From Pectinophora gossypiella (lineage: Eukaryota; Arthropoda; Insecta; Lepidoptera; Gelechiidae), in NCBI RefSeq assembly GCF_024362695.1, contig NC_065404.1, positions 12,440,604-12,504,603 on the forward strand: a DNA stretch of 64,000 nt, read 5' to 3'. Position 1 is the first letter of the stretch, and every line of letters starts with the position of its first letter. The translations under genes and the position numbers were made by a program. Shown one piece after another: positions 21,830-33,459 of this stretch. The notes beneath the pieces are model-generated. The model was given only the letters and a program-made list of their open reading frames with translations, was not told the DNA's origin and did no database searches.

Positions 21830-22738
21830 GGTTGTAAATATAATTTAGAGTGTTTTGCACACTCTAAATTTCTATTATACGCTGACGACACAAAAATTTT
21901 CAGATCTGTCAAAAATGTTAACGACTGTGAGCTATTACAGTACGATTTAGAGAGATTCGGACAATATTGCGCGAAAAACAAACTTGATTTGAATATATCA
22001 AAGTGCTTTGTTATAACTTTTACTCACAAGCCACAACCTGTTAATTTCACATATAGCCTGCATGGTACAGCCATTGCTAGGACCCACCAAATGAAGGATC
22101 TGGGAATAATGCAGGACACTAAAACCGCTTATGATAACCATATTGACTATATAGTCAAAAAGGCTTATAAAACCTTGGGCTTTATTATTCGTACGACATC
22201 TAGGTTTAAAACATTAAAACCGATTAAAGTCTTATTTTGTTCGTACGTGCGCAGTATTCTTGAGTACGCTTCCGTGGTATGGAACCCGCAATACAACATA
22301 CACATTAACCGAATAGAATCTATTCAGAAACGATTTCTTAGGTACCTACAATACAAATGCAAGAGACGCGATCATGGATATGAGACTCGATGTAGAAGGT
22401 ATCATTTCTTACCTTTATCTATACGAAGGCAAACAGCTGACGTTATATTTTTAATTAATATCCTAAATGGTAAAATAGACTGCCCAACTTTGTTGGAGAA
22501 TATTAATATACACGTACCTGCTAGATTACCTGTAAGATATAGTAAACCCTTGGTGAGTGTGCATGCACGCACAAACTACCGTCGTAATTCGTTTATCTTA
22601 AGAACTACAAAATTATTAAATGAGCTGGCTAAAGAACACAAAGATCTAGATCTATTTTGTATAAAAGCTGCAGAGATAAGACGTATCTTTATTAATAACT
22701 TTTTTGGTCCCAGTGTGAACGCAACAATTAATAGTTGA
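21830..22738 (+). CDS. 5'-truncated LINE reverse transcriptase, C-terminal half
   Basis: An open frame of 302 codons follows an in-frame TGA at 21827 and ends with TGA at 22736-22738. An internal ATG at 21989 is not a natural start. Near the N-terminus the frame encodes LLYADD (catalytic YADD at 21878-21889), the active site of the reverse transcriptase palm. After it come a hydrophilic thumb-like region, the motif S-x-LEYAS-x-VWNP found in Jockey/CR1-type non-LTR retrotransposons, and a basic C-terminal region. The endonuclease and N-terminal palm/fingers are missing, so the copy cannot move by itself. The undamaged frame suggests a fairly recent insertion. The clade (Jockey, CR1 or related) is inferred from motif style only. 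Confidence 0.85.
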   Translation, partial: GCKYNLECFAHSKFLLYADDTKIFRSVKNVNDCELLQYDLERFGQYCAKNKLDLNISKCFVITFTHKPQPVNFTYSLHGTAIARTHQMKDLGIMQDTKTAYDNHIDYIVKKAYKTLGFIIRTTSRFKTLKPIKVLFCSYVRSILEYASVVWNPQYNIHINRIESIQKRFLRYLQYKCKRRDHGYETRCRRYHFLPLSIRRQTADVIFLINILNGKIDCPTLLENINIHVPARLPVRYSKPLVSVHARTNYRRNSFILRTTKLLNELAKEHKDLDLFCIKAAEIRRIFINNFFGPSVNATINS

Positions 22739-22908
22739 ATATTATTTACACTCTTTCTTAACTTCCTAGATGATAAGTCTGTAACATCATATGTTTTCAT
22801 TTGCGAATACCTTTAAATGACTTTGTTTTAATTAAATTTGTAAGCATTCATTGTATAGTTATAGTTGTTGGTACTCCGAATTAATAAAATATAAATATAA
22901 AATATATT
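21836..22908 (+). mobile_element. LINE copy, 5'-truncated, with 3' UTR
   Basis: The element includes the reverse transcriptase remnant, a ~150-bp AT-rich 3' UTR and an end with 'aataaaatataaatataaaa', which provides a polyadenylation signal and short tail. Its 5' edge lies in a 12-bp perfect hairpin (21842-21853 with 21859-21870) and next to Repeat-S. No clear target-site duplication was found. Confidence 0.8.
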
Positions 22909-23029
22909 ATAGCGACAAGACTTGGAGCTTTTATGGATAGCAGTTATTCCTCGAGAAATTGTAGCTTCATATTCATTTATTTTTTATTTTAATAAGTATA
23001 TTAATTTTCGCACTCTACACACAATGACT

Positions 23030-23107
23030 TATTCCTAATTGGGGTAGGTAGCCACAGGTAAATTACTGAACTAAGTACCCACACCTCATCGAGCTTTCTG
23101 TTATAGA
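23030..23107. repeat. Repeat-I fragment
   Basis: Contains 'gaactaagtacccacacctc' and 'gagctttctgtta', shared with the 35510 and 62355 copies. Confidence 0.7.
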
Positions 23108-23290
23108 CCAATTTGACAGGACCATTAGCACTTTACTTGACTAGTTGATCAAATGCGATACTTTTTACGAAACGTTAAATCGAGTTTTTTTATTCAATTT
23201 GTATGGGATTACTAGTGTACCTAGTGACGTCATCGATAACCGCGGTCAAATGTCGTACTTATTGGTACTAAATTAGGAAATACTTATAAG
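23108..23290 (+). repeat. Repeat-N, copy 1
   Basis: Shares with 47360-47505 the blocks 'gatactttttacgaaacgt', 'tttgtatgg', 'gtgacgtcatc' and 'gcggtcaaa.gtcgtac'. Probably a MITE; termini not defined. Confidence 0.7.
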
Positions 23291-23559
23291 AAATACTTAA
23301 ATTAAAATTATGCTCATCTCCCGTTGGGGTAGGCAGCGGACACGAAATTCCATTTACTACGAACCTGACTTTTCCTTTCAATGTAAATTGAAATGCAGAT
23401 GCAAAAATTACTAAAAAATATACAGATCCATAAATTGTTTAATATAGATACCTAGATACGGGAATTTTCATATCGTTTAGAAGTAACAAAATCAAAACAA
23501 GTTTTCTAAAATTCAAAGACTTAAACAAATAATAAGCGATAGTTGAAGCTGAATTTATA
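23291..23559. other. Spacer with a Repeat-I scrap
   Basis: Positions 23313-23355 repeat the 'tcccgttggggtaggcagcg' block. Otherwise AT-rich and uninformative. Confidence 0.45.
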
Positions 23560-24340
23560 TATTTCATAGTAAACATCCGGTTCGTTTTGTTCAGACATAA
23601 TAGAGGCATACGATATTTGACAAGCGTGAAGTCGACGTGCGGCGTGCCTCTGCCGGCGGCGGCCCATTAAAAATAATCGATGCTCGCGAAAATCGAGGGT
23701 TTCCACTAATGACATCGCGCGGGAAAACAAAGACCGGTGCTCCGTACACGACCGAGAAGAGTTTAAGATGCCGATAAAAATCCATGCAAACTCCAGTAAG
23801 GAGGGCCGTTTGGTCGCGCCACCGACTCGACTTTAATTTATTTGTAGGTGCTCATTAAACACGCAGAGAGCGGAACCACCAGTCAATATAGATTTATGGT
23901 TCCAGAATATACAACTTTACGAGTGCAGTAGCTGAAGTTTATTTCCCGAATTCGGCGCTTAATAGGTTAATTCACGTGGAAGATGTTTGCGGAGCGCCGC
24001 GGCACCGCGCGCCGCCCGCCTTGTTTTTCTTACAAATGAAATTATTGCGAGAATAAAATATTTTACTGTCTGTCAATTTGCCAGGTTCACTTCGTGAAAT
24101 GTTCCGCCAGATATTAAGCAGAGGTTAAAATTTTATTTGCGCGGAGTTATTGCCCGAATGCCGTCTCCCGGCGTGATGTTGTAACATTCTCCTCGGTACA
24201 TCGAGCTCGTTCGTGGGCCATTATTGCTTGATGTAAAACAATGCCTACAAATAAAACAAAATACTTATCCTTATTTATTGCTTCGTAGAACATCGAGGGG
24301 ACTTTTACTCGCTCCACGTCGTGATGTAAATAGCCATTCA
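23560..24340. promoter_or_regulatory. GC-rich putative conserved noncoding block
   Basis: Two CpG-rich patches (23630-23720, 23985-24020) lie in otherwise AT-rich sequence with TAAT/ATTA cores. It matches no repeat here. Short frames on minus (23521-23730, 23591-23785, 24147-24341) have no recognisable product. Confidence 0.3.
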
Positions 24341-24489
24341 TAGAAAATTGATATCCGTTAATTTTATGGCGAACGGAAACTGTTTGGCGAACTTCAAATC
24401 TTCAACTTTACGAATGTTTGCTTTCACTGTTATAAGTTTATGTTCGAGAGATTTGCATTTTATTGATTTTTGGCGTGTTAAACGGACAC

Positions 24490-24600
24490 GAGTTGGCTCT
24501 CGAGGATGTGGGCAGCTCGTGACTACCTAAGTATATCCAGGACAAGTAATTACACGTTTTAATTTACATTTCATTTATTTACAGTATACGTATTACATTT
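24490..24600 (+). repeat. Repeat-S, copy 2
   Basis: Counterpart of 21726-21829. It continues 'catttcatttatttacagta', which may be the element's AT-rich end. Confidence 0.7.
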
Positions 24601-25020
24601 TTTTTTCCTCGGTACAATAACGTGAATGCCTAGTTTTATGTACTTACTAAATATCAATGTTCCTAATCCTATAGAAAATTATTTTTATAGGTATATTGTT
24701 GCAAAAACAGTTAATTCATTCGTTGCTTTTCTCGTAAGCAGAATGTTCTATGAAACCAAAAGGACTGATTGACAATAAAACAGCAATATTACAAGTCAAC
24801 ATACCCCTGATTTAATTACTTATGAACAATTTTATTGTTAAACGTCTCAAGCACACGCGTCAACTTTTTTAAATAAGTAAGTATTTAAAATCAGTACAAG
24901 TTTTAGGATTCAAAGATAATAAAATATAATCCTCTTGCATTATTAAATTGAGGTATTCAACGGAAATACAAAGTTATGTTTTGTGGGATTCAATGACAAA
25001 ATGTTAAATTGGGATTCTAG
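24601..25020. other. AT-rich spacer
   Basis: No gene or repeat recognised. Confidence 0.5.
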
Positions 25021-25510
25021 AATAGGTTGCGATATTTTCCACTGCTTCCTATCGGCGCGACAATCAAATTAATCGTGAATACATTTTAAAATCATATTGG
25101 AAAAGCTCTCCGATTGATTCAGAAAGAGTTTACGATGCAAAGTCAACACACGTGCACGGCCCTGCCACTCGGCAGTTAGAACACTCACTGAATGGATCTG
25201 TGATAGGAATGCATTTTGCAACAAAGCAGTGTAATTGCCGCATTGTAGGGCGGGCGTCGTTAGCGCTAGCCTTTCTTTCAGACGCGGTTTGTCCGCCTTG
25301 CTAATTAACTATGAAATTAATTGACGCAGCAAAGTTTCCGAGTGAAACTTGAATTAATTGGCACGTCCGACTTCAGCCTAATTAGGGGCCTGAGGCTTTT
25401 CAGTATCGCGCTCGTTGAGCCAGTGAAAAACACACAAAAGTGTTGTGAGTGAATAGTTAGCTCGTGGCTCGATAGAGATCGTGCGTAGTTCCGGTTGGGT
25501 AATTAATTTG
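25021..25510. promoter_or_regulatory. GC-mixed putative conserved noncoding block
   Basis: Alternating CpG-containing runs and 'aattaatt'-type cores (25300-25385), no repeat match, no splice-flanked frame. Regulatory function is inferred from composition. Confidence 0.25.
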
Positions 25511-25632
25511 GTCTGGCTATGTTGAGGGCCACTAGCGTACAGGCTGAATAACCGAAATTATGCGGCATCTTTAAATCATGCAGCTCTAAAGCTTCATAAT
25601 GGTTTTCTCGGCGGTCTTTGGTTGCATAATGT

Positions 25633-25689
25633 GAGCTAGGCAACAACCTAGCTCCCCCGAAGTACCTAGTAACAACTAGGTACTTCGGG
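25633..25689. other. Two adjacent perfect hairpins
   Basis: Hairpin 1: gagctagg (25633-25640) with cctagctc (25647-25654), 6-nt loop. Hairpin 2: cccgaagtacctagt (25656-25670) with its exact complement at 25675-25689 and a 4-nt loop. Both contain ctagg next to an 'aaca' loop. Confidence 0.85.
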
Positions 25690-27224
25690 TTAACTGTTAG
25701 AGACATAGAAAGGAAAAATCATATTAAAGCAATTTTAATTAATGCATGTATCGCCTCCTTTAAGGCATATCCTTTATGGGTGGGGTTTCACGGCGCATTG
25801 GCGCTTCTGCACTGTAAAGTCGCGAAATGTGATAAATATGTCACTCTAAACGGTCTAGTGTAAATCAAGTCTATATTAAGTACGTTTATTCTTCACTGCC
25901 TGCACAAGCAAATATAAACACATGTGGATCGAATACCTTCAGTAAGAGCTTATGAAACCGTCCAGCGTTTACAAGGTATTGATAGGTACTGAGTTTCAGA
26001 ATGTTCGCCGATGCAGAAGCGTTGAACGCGCTTCATCCGACTTATTCCATCTGATTCCACCCCGCACGATACAAGAAAACGAACAGAGCGGAAACGTAAA
26101 TTCCTTAAAAATATATTTTTGTATGAATAAACTCGAAATAGAGAGAAATGTATCGGGGCATAAGAGGTGTGTCGGTGGTCGTCTCTATGTATTTATAAAT
26201 AGGTACTTTGTTTACTTGTCTAATAATCTTTTCTAATTGATCTTGAAGGCGTGATATACGATCTTGATAATTCGATTACAGTTACTCTTATCATTTAATC
26301 CCTCGTCGATCAACTCCTTGATGATAGTCGTAGTCTTTCCTAGAACGGAGCACAAAATTAAATATTTAAATCGTACATACCATTTCAAAGTTTCAGAAAC
26401 ACACTATATAAGGTTTACATTACCTGGTCATGCAATCTCTCCCAATATAATAACATCACGCCCCAGCAATCAAATCGTAAACAAAAGAAAAACAGCTTCT
26501 AATAAATCGAATTAATACGTAATAACCGAGAATGCGTCCCAACAAAGATATCTAATAAAGGTCGGAACACATATTAATGAAAAGAGAACCTATTCATTAC
26601 CTCGAAGGTACCAGAGGCACCATATAATTAGGGTACCCAGACGGTCATTTCGGATAATTCATAATGTATGTTAATTATGGAGTCTCCTCGCCTCGGGACA
26701 TTTCTCCAACGGACTATCGACGGAGATCGTATTTGCAAATACATTTTTAATAAGTAATATTTGAAACGCATTTTTCTTTGATGGTAATGAGTAATGGCTT
26801 AATAAATATGATGGGTTATTAATAATAATTATTATAATAGATTATTTACATAAAACATTTATATTGATGAGGGTGTCATTAATAATGTATTACAGATGAT
26901 TCAAACATTCTTCTTTCGTACCTTTACACTTCTATCAGTCATTCGACAATCACGTGACACCACAGCGTACACAATCAGTACCTACTGTTTTTTAGAGGAG
27001 TCGTCGGGAGATAGATTGATTTGATTGGTTTGGTTGGATTGGTGTGATTTAAGTTAATTTACATCTGTTTTGTCATGTTACACTGGATTGTAGTTTATAA
27101 TTTGTTTATCTTATACCGGGTATGTCATAAATCGCAGAGTAAGTAGATCTCACACAATAACACACACAGACACAGTAATACTCGTCAAAAATCCTTAAAA
27201 ACGTTCATCAATTAATCAATCAAA
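25690..27224. other. No gene seen; mixed DNA
   Basis: Moderately GC-rich between 25760 and 26720 with no repeat match. A low-complexity ttgat/ttggt run lies at about 27013-27055. Open frames at 25952-26236 and 26264-26515 have no recognisable features. Confidence 0.35.
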
Positions 27225-27318
27225 TATTCTCTATTACAAACAAACAAAACATACAAACATTTCTAAAACAGTTAGCAACAGTAAAAATGGGCGGCCTTAT
27301 TGCTCTGAAGAGATTTTT
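27225..27318 (-). mobile_element. LINE 3' end fragment
   Basis: Shares 'gggcggccttattgctct' and the preceding a/c-rich run with the LINE tail at 48057-48190. Interrupted at about 27319 by MITE-Q. Confidence 0.65.
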
Positions 27319-27470
27319 ACACGTACGGTCACGAGTACTAATATGTATACACTTTGAAACCATGTCATATTAACTTTTTTGATAATTAAACCGTAAGTCT
27401 CATTTAATGTCAAATAATGATAGTGCGACAGGGTTCTAAAGTGGTTACATGATATTGCTCATGACTGTAC
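27319..27470. mobile_element. MITE-Q, complete copy
   Basis: The left end 'gtacggtcacgag' and right end 'catgactgtac' are inverted partners. Pairing extends inward through 'tatacactttg' and 'aaagtggttac'. The second copy is at 34338-34478. No coding capacity. Confidence 0.75.
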
Positions 27471-28199
27471 ATCAAGTCAGTTTAACCTAAATGTCTCCAC
27501 TTTTTCGCAAGTTGCCCACAAATCGATACAGGAGTGAAGTGACCATTAATGAGCATCACTCGAGCAGAGTCACCTCGTTAGCGGCCGCCATTATTATCGT
27601 GAGGGTTCTCATTCAGTCGGACGTTCCTTACATTCATTTAAATTGCACGCGAATAATAATAATATTTTTAATGTAATTATTTGGAGGAATTATATTTATC
27701 AATGATATTTATTTAGTAGTAGGTAAGTGTACATTCTGGCGGACGAAACTTAATTTTATTTCATACTTCTAATAAAAAACTTCAGATAAAATAATTGCAA
27801 GAAATAAAATAAGTAAGTACTATCAAAGTGAAATTAAGATAATATGTGTGTGTTTCCCACAATAGATACCCGCATAAAACTAAAAATATGTGTCAACATC
27901 CAGTGCACCACAATGTCAATCTTAGGACTTCGCAAAAAAAGTGGTTGTATAAGTTACCTACTGATTACTTGAAGCTATGCCACTCCGACGTATGTATATT
28001 TTTATTAACAATTTCAAACTAAATCACTAAAACCTTGTAACCCGTTCTCAAGTTGAAATTCTTGACAGAGCGTTATGTACGAATGCGTTCATTTTCTCAG
28101 AAATGGCGCACTAAATAATGCTTAGAATACACTCGCAACACGACAATTTGTTAGTCGTAACAACAACAATCGTACAACAATGAGCCATTAGACAAGTTG
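27471..28199. other. Spacer with a LINE-tail scrap
   Basis: Positions 27908-27960 ('caatcttaggacttcgcaaa…gtggttg') resemble the plus-strand LINE end at 46515. No gene recognised. Confidence 0.4.
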
Positions 28200-29480
28200 T
28201 TGGAAATTTTCCGGTTATTTTCGATTCACACCGATTGTTACGGCCGCCTGGTCGTTGTAGGGGCTATAACTCGGTCGAGCTGCGTCGAGTGAGGTCTATG
28301 GCCTACGCTCGGAATGGTACATTTATGGTATATTTGTGGTATATTTACGGCCTATATAATGCACAAGATTTATTGGGTGCCGCGTAATTAGCACGCGTTT
28401 AGATTTATAAAACGATTTGGTGAGAGAGAGTTATAGTGGTTGTTGTGTTCTAATGAGGTGCGTGCTTTATTTTTTACGAGTGAAGAATGTCTGCAGAGGT
28501 TGTAATTCCTTAGTGAAAAGCGATATGTTTGTTGCAAATATTCAAGATATATTCTCGTTTAAATAAAGAACATTTCAATAAGATTTGGTTTGCAACTTGT
28601 TGCATTGAAATGGAGAAATTTAATATTTACTTTCGCTTTCTGTCTAGACATTAATTATTTGTTTAAAGTTGTAGCCGTAAGTTATCTTCAACAGAATAGT
28701 TAGTCATTTTTAGTCCTCGGAGCAGTATCACTAAGTAAAATCGATGTTTATCTGTCATAAATTAGTATAAATAAGGTGGTGCGGGCGAGAGCGCCGGCGC
28801 CGCGAGCGCGCGTAAATCACGCGCAACCGCTTATTAAGTTGTTACAGCCGCCATGTTTGTGGCCCACGCGTGCCCGGCCTGCGTGCCCGCTGCAGTGTGT
28901 TCCCGCCCTTATGTTTTCTGACTTACAAAGTCACAGCCTTGTACCTCGCTTGTATTCCCAATATTACCGGTGCTTTACTCTTCGTAGATAAATTTTCAAA
29001 GACAGTTTTTACAAGGTTATTATTCTTGCAGGACTTTCTCAAGGCATAGAGTCGACGTAGTCTCATTGCTCGGGCTACAATGTATATATACATATTTTCA
29101 AGGTGTTAAATACAAAATAACGCCTTTCTCTATGCGAAAAGATAATTGAAAGAACGATTTGTCAATTTGAAATTAGTAGTTTTATTATTCAATAGTACAC
29201 ACCAACTTGTATAACACGTATAAGAAACTTAAGACAATTGTGGGGCAATGAATAGTTGGAAGTTTAGAACGATTCTGCGGTGTGTTTGAGGCAACCCTTT
29301 GCCATTTTGAGCTGTCTAAGTGTCCGTAGTATTGTGCAAGAGACCTGTGAAAGTTGTGTGCCTTTGTATAGATGCAGACAACAATAAGCCATTTGGAATT
29401 AGCCATCGATTTATCTGCAAATGGTTTTCACGACGCCGTTTCGGTTCCCCCGCCCACTCGCGGCGAGGAATGCGAAAACA
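28200..29480. promoter_or_regulatory. Putative conserved noncoding region
   Basis: CpG-rich cores at 28240-28310, 28775-28930 and 29425-29470 alternate with AT-rich DNA. No repeat match and no frame of note. A 71-codon frame at 28776-28991 is best explained by composition. Confidence 0.3.
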
Positions 29481-29663
29481 CTAAGAATGAAGTACCCAGT
29501 ACAATAAAATAATAAATTAAATGATATGACAAATTATGGGAAACTTTCGTAGGAACGTTATGGGAACCTCACGGAGTAGTAATAGGTAATAAAATAAATA
29601 TCACATTAATAGGGCGCACTTTAAACTAGGTATTATCTGCGTTTAGTTATTTTCGTCTTGTAT

Positions 29664-29789
29664 GGGGTTAAAATGGCCACAGCGAAGCAATTCATTTATG
29701 AAAGCAATATTGCTATTTGTATGCGCATATGTCAAATAGTAATATCGCTTTCTTAGATGAATTGCTTCGATGTGGCCCTTTTAACCCCC
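29664..29789. mobile_element. MITE-C, shortened loop
   Basis: The ggggttaaaa end pairs with ttttaaccccc. The stem matches other copies, but the central loop seen at 15970-16000 is mostly deleted. Confidence 0.88.
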
Positions 29790-30512
29790 AGACCTTTTCT
29801 AACTAAATGTTCCATTTTATGTCTGCTTGATTCCATTATCGGGATTCATATAAATAATATATAATTATGTGTACCATTTGGCTTTTAAATAGAGACCGAA
29901 AGTCCGACGTGATTATTACTCACGAGTTTCTATATCTTATTACTAGAAAATCGGAATATTCTTCTTCTTCCTTCTTTTAATCCTGCTCTCCCCTGTTGGG
30001 ATGTATCAGCTTTTGTGGCTAATTTAAAATATAGCAGCTACTTACTTATCAATTATCAAAATTAAGTTAGGTATGTATACCTCTATATATTAATAATGAT
30101 AACAACTTAAAATCATAAATCATTACGCTCTAATCATATAAATATTTATATAGATGTTCAAGTCTATAATTTGTGACGGATGAAACCATAATCATCATGC
30201 TATTTGCAGGTAATTTTCTTTTTAAACTAAAATGTGTTTGTGATTTACGGTCTTTGAAAATGTTTAATAGTTATTTATGTTCGTCACGACCATGGGTAAA
30301 TGTTTCGTCGAAGTTTCGTTTATTTTACAAAATCTAAAGGCAAAAAATACGTAAGTACCTTCATAAACTTAGGCATATTTCCCACCGGAGTAAGCAAAGA
30401 GTATGGAATTCTAATTGCTTCAATTCTAATATACCCACTTCAAAAAAGCAAAGACAAAAAGTTTGTTCAAACTTTACTTCTTTACTGGACTTACATAATA
30501 ATTATACTTACC
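29790..30512. other. AT-rich spacer
   Basis: No gene. A Repeat-I-like scrap may lie at 29985-30003 ('tctcccctgttgggatg'). Confidence 0.45.
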
Positions 30513-30556
30513 ATTACGCGTGCGATATACATTAATTAGTATATCGCACGCGTAAT
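30513..30556. other. Perfect 18-bp hairpin
   Basis: attacgcgtgcgatatac (30513-30530) pairs perfectly with 30539-30556 around the loop attaatta. The stem includes the self-complementary acgcgt. Confidence 0.9.
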
Positions 30557-31500
30557 CTGAATTATCAGAGATAAGTAAATAATCAAAAGAACTAATCTGG
30601 GATATGACGAGATTTAAAAATGACCTGCTTCGATGATAAGAACTCAGGAGCAAATCAGCTTTCAGCTTTTGATATTATCCTGAGATGAACATGATGGACC
30701 ATATTATCCGTAACGTATGGAGTCAAGTAATTAGCGTATTGTCCATTAGTCCATTCGTAATTTTGTATCGGAGTGCGCCCCTCAATGGTGCTGGCATGGT
30801 GAGCAGCCGAACGCATTCTATTTTTATTCATTCCCATTTCAGAAGAAAAGCATACAAATACAAACTAGTCCGAAAAACCCAAAAATAAATCATAATTATA
30901 TACCTAAACAGCGTCGTCCAATATTGACGTAAATAATACACTATAACCAGTTCCAATTAATTAACAATCAGTCTAGTTTACACTGTGTGAAGTGCAGTGT
31001 GTTTAGGGCGGGAACACACAGGTTATGGATACGGCACGAGCTACATCGTCCGCGTGAGAAGCGAGCCGCTCTCAATTCTCAGACATTCCCCATCTGAGGG
31101 CCGTGTTTGTTATTACCTTTATAGCCATTGATTACCCGCAATTGTATTCAAACGTTGTACAAATAATGTTAACGTGTAGTAAGTACTTATTTTTTTTAAG
31201 TTTTGGTTGTATGGGTTAGGAAAAAACTGAAACCATGAGTACATTTTTGCCTTAAGAGTTACCTTTGCCCAAAGTTGTTAATTGTTAGTTACAGTACAGT
31301 ATAAACATTAAATAATGATTTGTAATAAGGCGATAGATCATAATCACTGAGCATCAAGCTGCTAAAAAAAAAGCAATTACTTAGCGTTCTGCCATCCTGA
31401 TAACGTAATAAAAAGAGATATTAATAAAAGTGCTTGTCAATATAAAAAGTGTCCAAAAAATAAGCAACCAGGTCATTGTATGAAATTAACCCTAATTAAC
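30557..31500. other. Spacer, nothing recognised
   Basis: No gene or repeat recognised. Slightly GC-richer near 31000-31100. Confidence 0.45.
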
Positions 31501-32310
31501 CTTAACAAAATTCCGACAGGCTTCTGTACTTTGGCAGTCATTTGAGAAGCTGGCGAAGTTGATGGCTATCATTGAGGTAATACGAGTCATTACACCACTA
31601 CATGCTGCTCATTACGCACACATGCCGTTATGACGTCATTACGCCGCTTTTTTCGCAATTTGTCTGGAAACATTAATTAAAACACTCCCTCGGTATTTGA
31701 GACAGTGAAGCGACTCGCGAGCGCACCACACCGAGTGCAAACTTTGCAACCGTCAGACGGAATGTATAACATTTTTAATACTTACATTCCAACATTTTAA
31801 TCTTACGTAGTTTTAATAATAGACAGCAGTGCTTTATTACTAGCCCGCTAGAGTCTTTGGTCAAATAAAGGCAGTGATAAAGTGGTTCATATCGTCGGCG
31901 CAGAGCGGGCAGCCGGCCGCGGCTCGCGGTGTGTCGCCTCCTTTACACGTCGTCATTTCCTCGAAAGTAATTCAAATGGAATCGTGTGCGCCGTTATTAA
32001 ATATTTCATAACTTACCTCGCCCCCCGCGCCCGTGTCTCAGCCCGCACGGCCCCGCGACCGCATATTAAAGTCATAAAAAAGGGTTGTTTGATCTATCCC
32101 CTAAAACAATTTACATATCTGCGCTCAGCCCGCTGCTAAATTATTTAATTAAGAGAGGCATAAGTTTTTATTATTTTAATATGTCGGGCGTAAAATTGTG
32201 TTAATGGAGCAATGGCTGCCATTGCGGCTCGAGACTAACCCTCGGAACCGGGAGATTACGAGGCTCAGTTTACCGCGGTGAACCTGCACAACCTCCAAGG
32301 AGACTAGTCA
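31501..32310. promoter_or_regulatory. GC-rich putative conserved noncoding block
   Basis: CpG-dense segments at 31700-31740, 31890-31940 and 32010-32065 are mixed with homeodomain-like cores (attaattaaa near 31673, tttaattaag near 32145). An 85-codon frame (31882-32139) lacks any recognisable domain. It is not part of any repeat family found here. Confidence 0.3.
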
Positions 32311-32639
32311 TTATAAAACAAAATTTGAAAAAGCCGACCAAAAAAATATATTATTGAATAGTATATATTACAAAAAGTATTATGTACTTCCTTCTAATTC
32401 ACCAACTGGTTTTGTTAAAAAATGTTAATTGATACCCTCCGTTCAATGGCGCTTTTCAATTGTATCACTGACATCAGAATAAAAGCTATTGTTTTTGTAA
32501 TCATTAATTATGATTATAAATTTACGTACATAATTATTTATTTGGGGTTCCAAATAATATCTACATCAAAAATAAAATTACGAAGAATTAAACCCAATGA
32601 CCGACTTCCAAGTTCATCACTAATTTAAGAGCCACGCTC
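32311..32639. other. AT-rich spacer
   Basis: No gene or repeat recognised. Confidence 0.5.
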
Positions 32640-32798
32640 TTATCGGTGTAGCATTCTCCATTCTTGCTTATCAAAGGCCATTTCTTTCACTTCCTTATAA
32701 GACACGATGTTCACCTTCTCTTTAATCTCACCTTCTCTTCTTGGTCTTCCCCTTTCCCTTTTTCCTTGTAGTTTCCCTTCTATGACTTTTTTCCAGGC
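32640..32798 (-). pseudogene. LINE ORF C-terminal fragment
   Basis: An uninterrupted 52-codon minus frame plus stop. The order is AWKKVIEGKLQGKRERGRPR, a short acidic/basic link, then VSYKEVKEMA and QEWRMLHR-stop. GRPRR followed by W/R-rich residues typifies the C-termini of lepidopteran non-LTR retrotransposon polyproteins, after the reverse transcriptase. A second copy lies at 36188-36308. The upstream coding part is absent because MITE-L starts at 32804. Confidence 0.75.
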
Positions 32799-32803
32799 TA
32801 TGT

Positions 32804-33205
32804 TTCCTAAACAAATGTAGATGGTGTTGCTCAGATTTAACGTGATAATTACCTATTTTTTAATTGCTCGGGGTACATAATTATTCAAAATAAAAAAAAA
32901 ACTTTATTTACTTAAAACAGGGTTCATACATAATTTCTTAGTATAAGTAACGCAAATATTTTGTATTAATGGCAAAAGCGTATAAATCAGATACATATAG
33001 AATTTGTTGCTATCTATATTGCTTTCCTTTATTTTGATCGGAATAAATAATCATCACTCATGTGGTGGGTCATCACTTATACCCACAAATAAAGAAAAAT
33101 GTTTCTTATGTCTTTTATCCATTAAATTAGAAGCTTAAATGAAGGCTTATATATTTAGCGCCATCAATTTTTTTTTTTGGGAACGCAACCTGTATAGTCC
33201 CTCGT
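32804..33205. mobile_element. MITE-L, eroded copy
   Basis: Inner order of blocks matches the copy at 39319-39699: gtgataattacctatttt, aatggca.aagc, tctttattttgatc, gggtcatcactt, aaattagaag. The ends (aaatgtagatgg / gcgccatc) are diverged terminal repeats. An extra ~70 bp at 32878-32945 ('aaaaaactttatttacttaa') look like an inserted LINE tail. Confidence 0.75.
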
Positions 33206-33459
33206 TATTCATCAATGTTATAAAAAAAGACAAATCATAAAACGCTACGTACGACTGTATTCTGCATCTTGACATGTTCATCCCTTAACATTTTAAAATA
33301 ACAGTAGCACTTACCCTTAATTTTACGTACAAAACATTTTAAAGATACTCCAGAATAATGTATAATGTACCTACATTTGGTGTAAAATATGCAATTACTG
33401 GCACATTACGGGAGTCGCGGTGGCACGGGCTATAAACAGTGGACAATAAAAACAATGTG
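33206..33459. other. AT-rich spacer
   Basis: No gene or repeat recognised. Confidence 0.5.
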
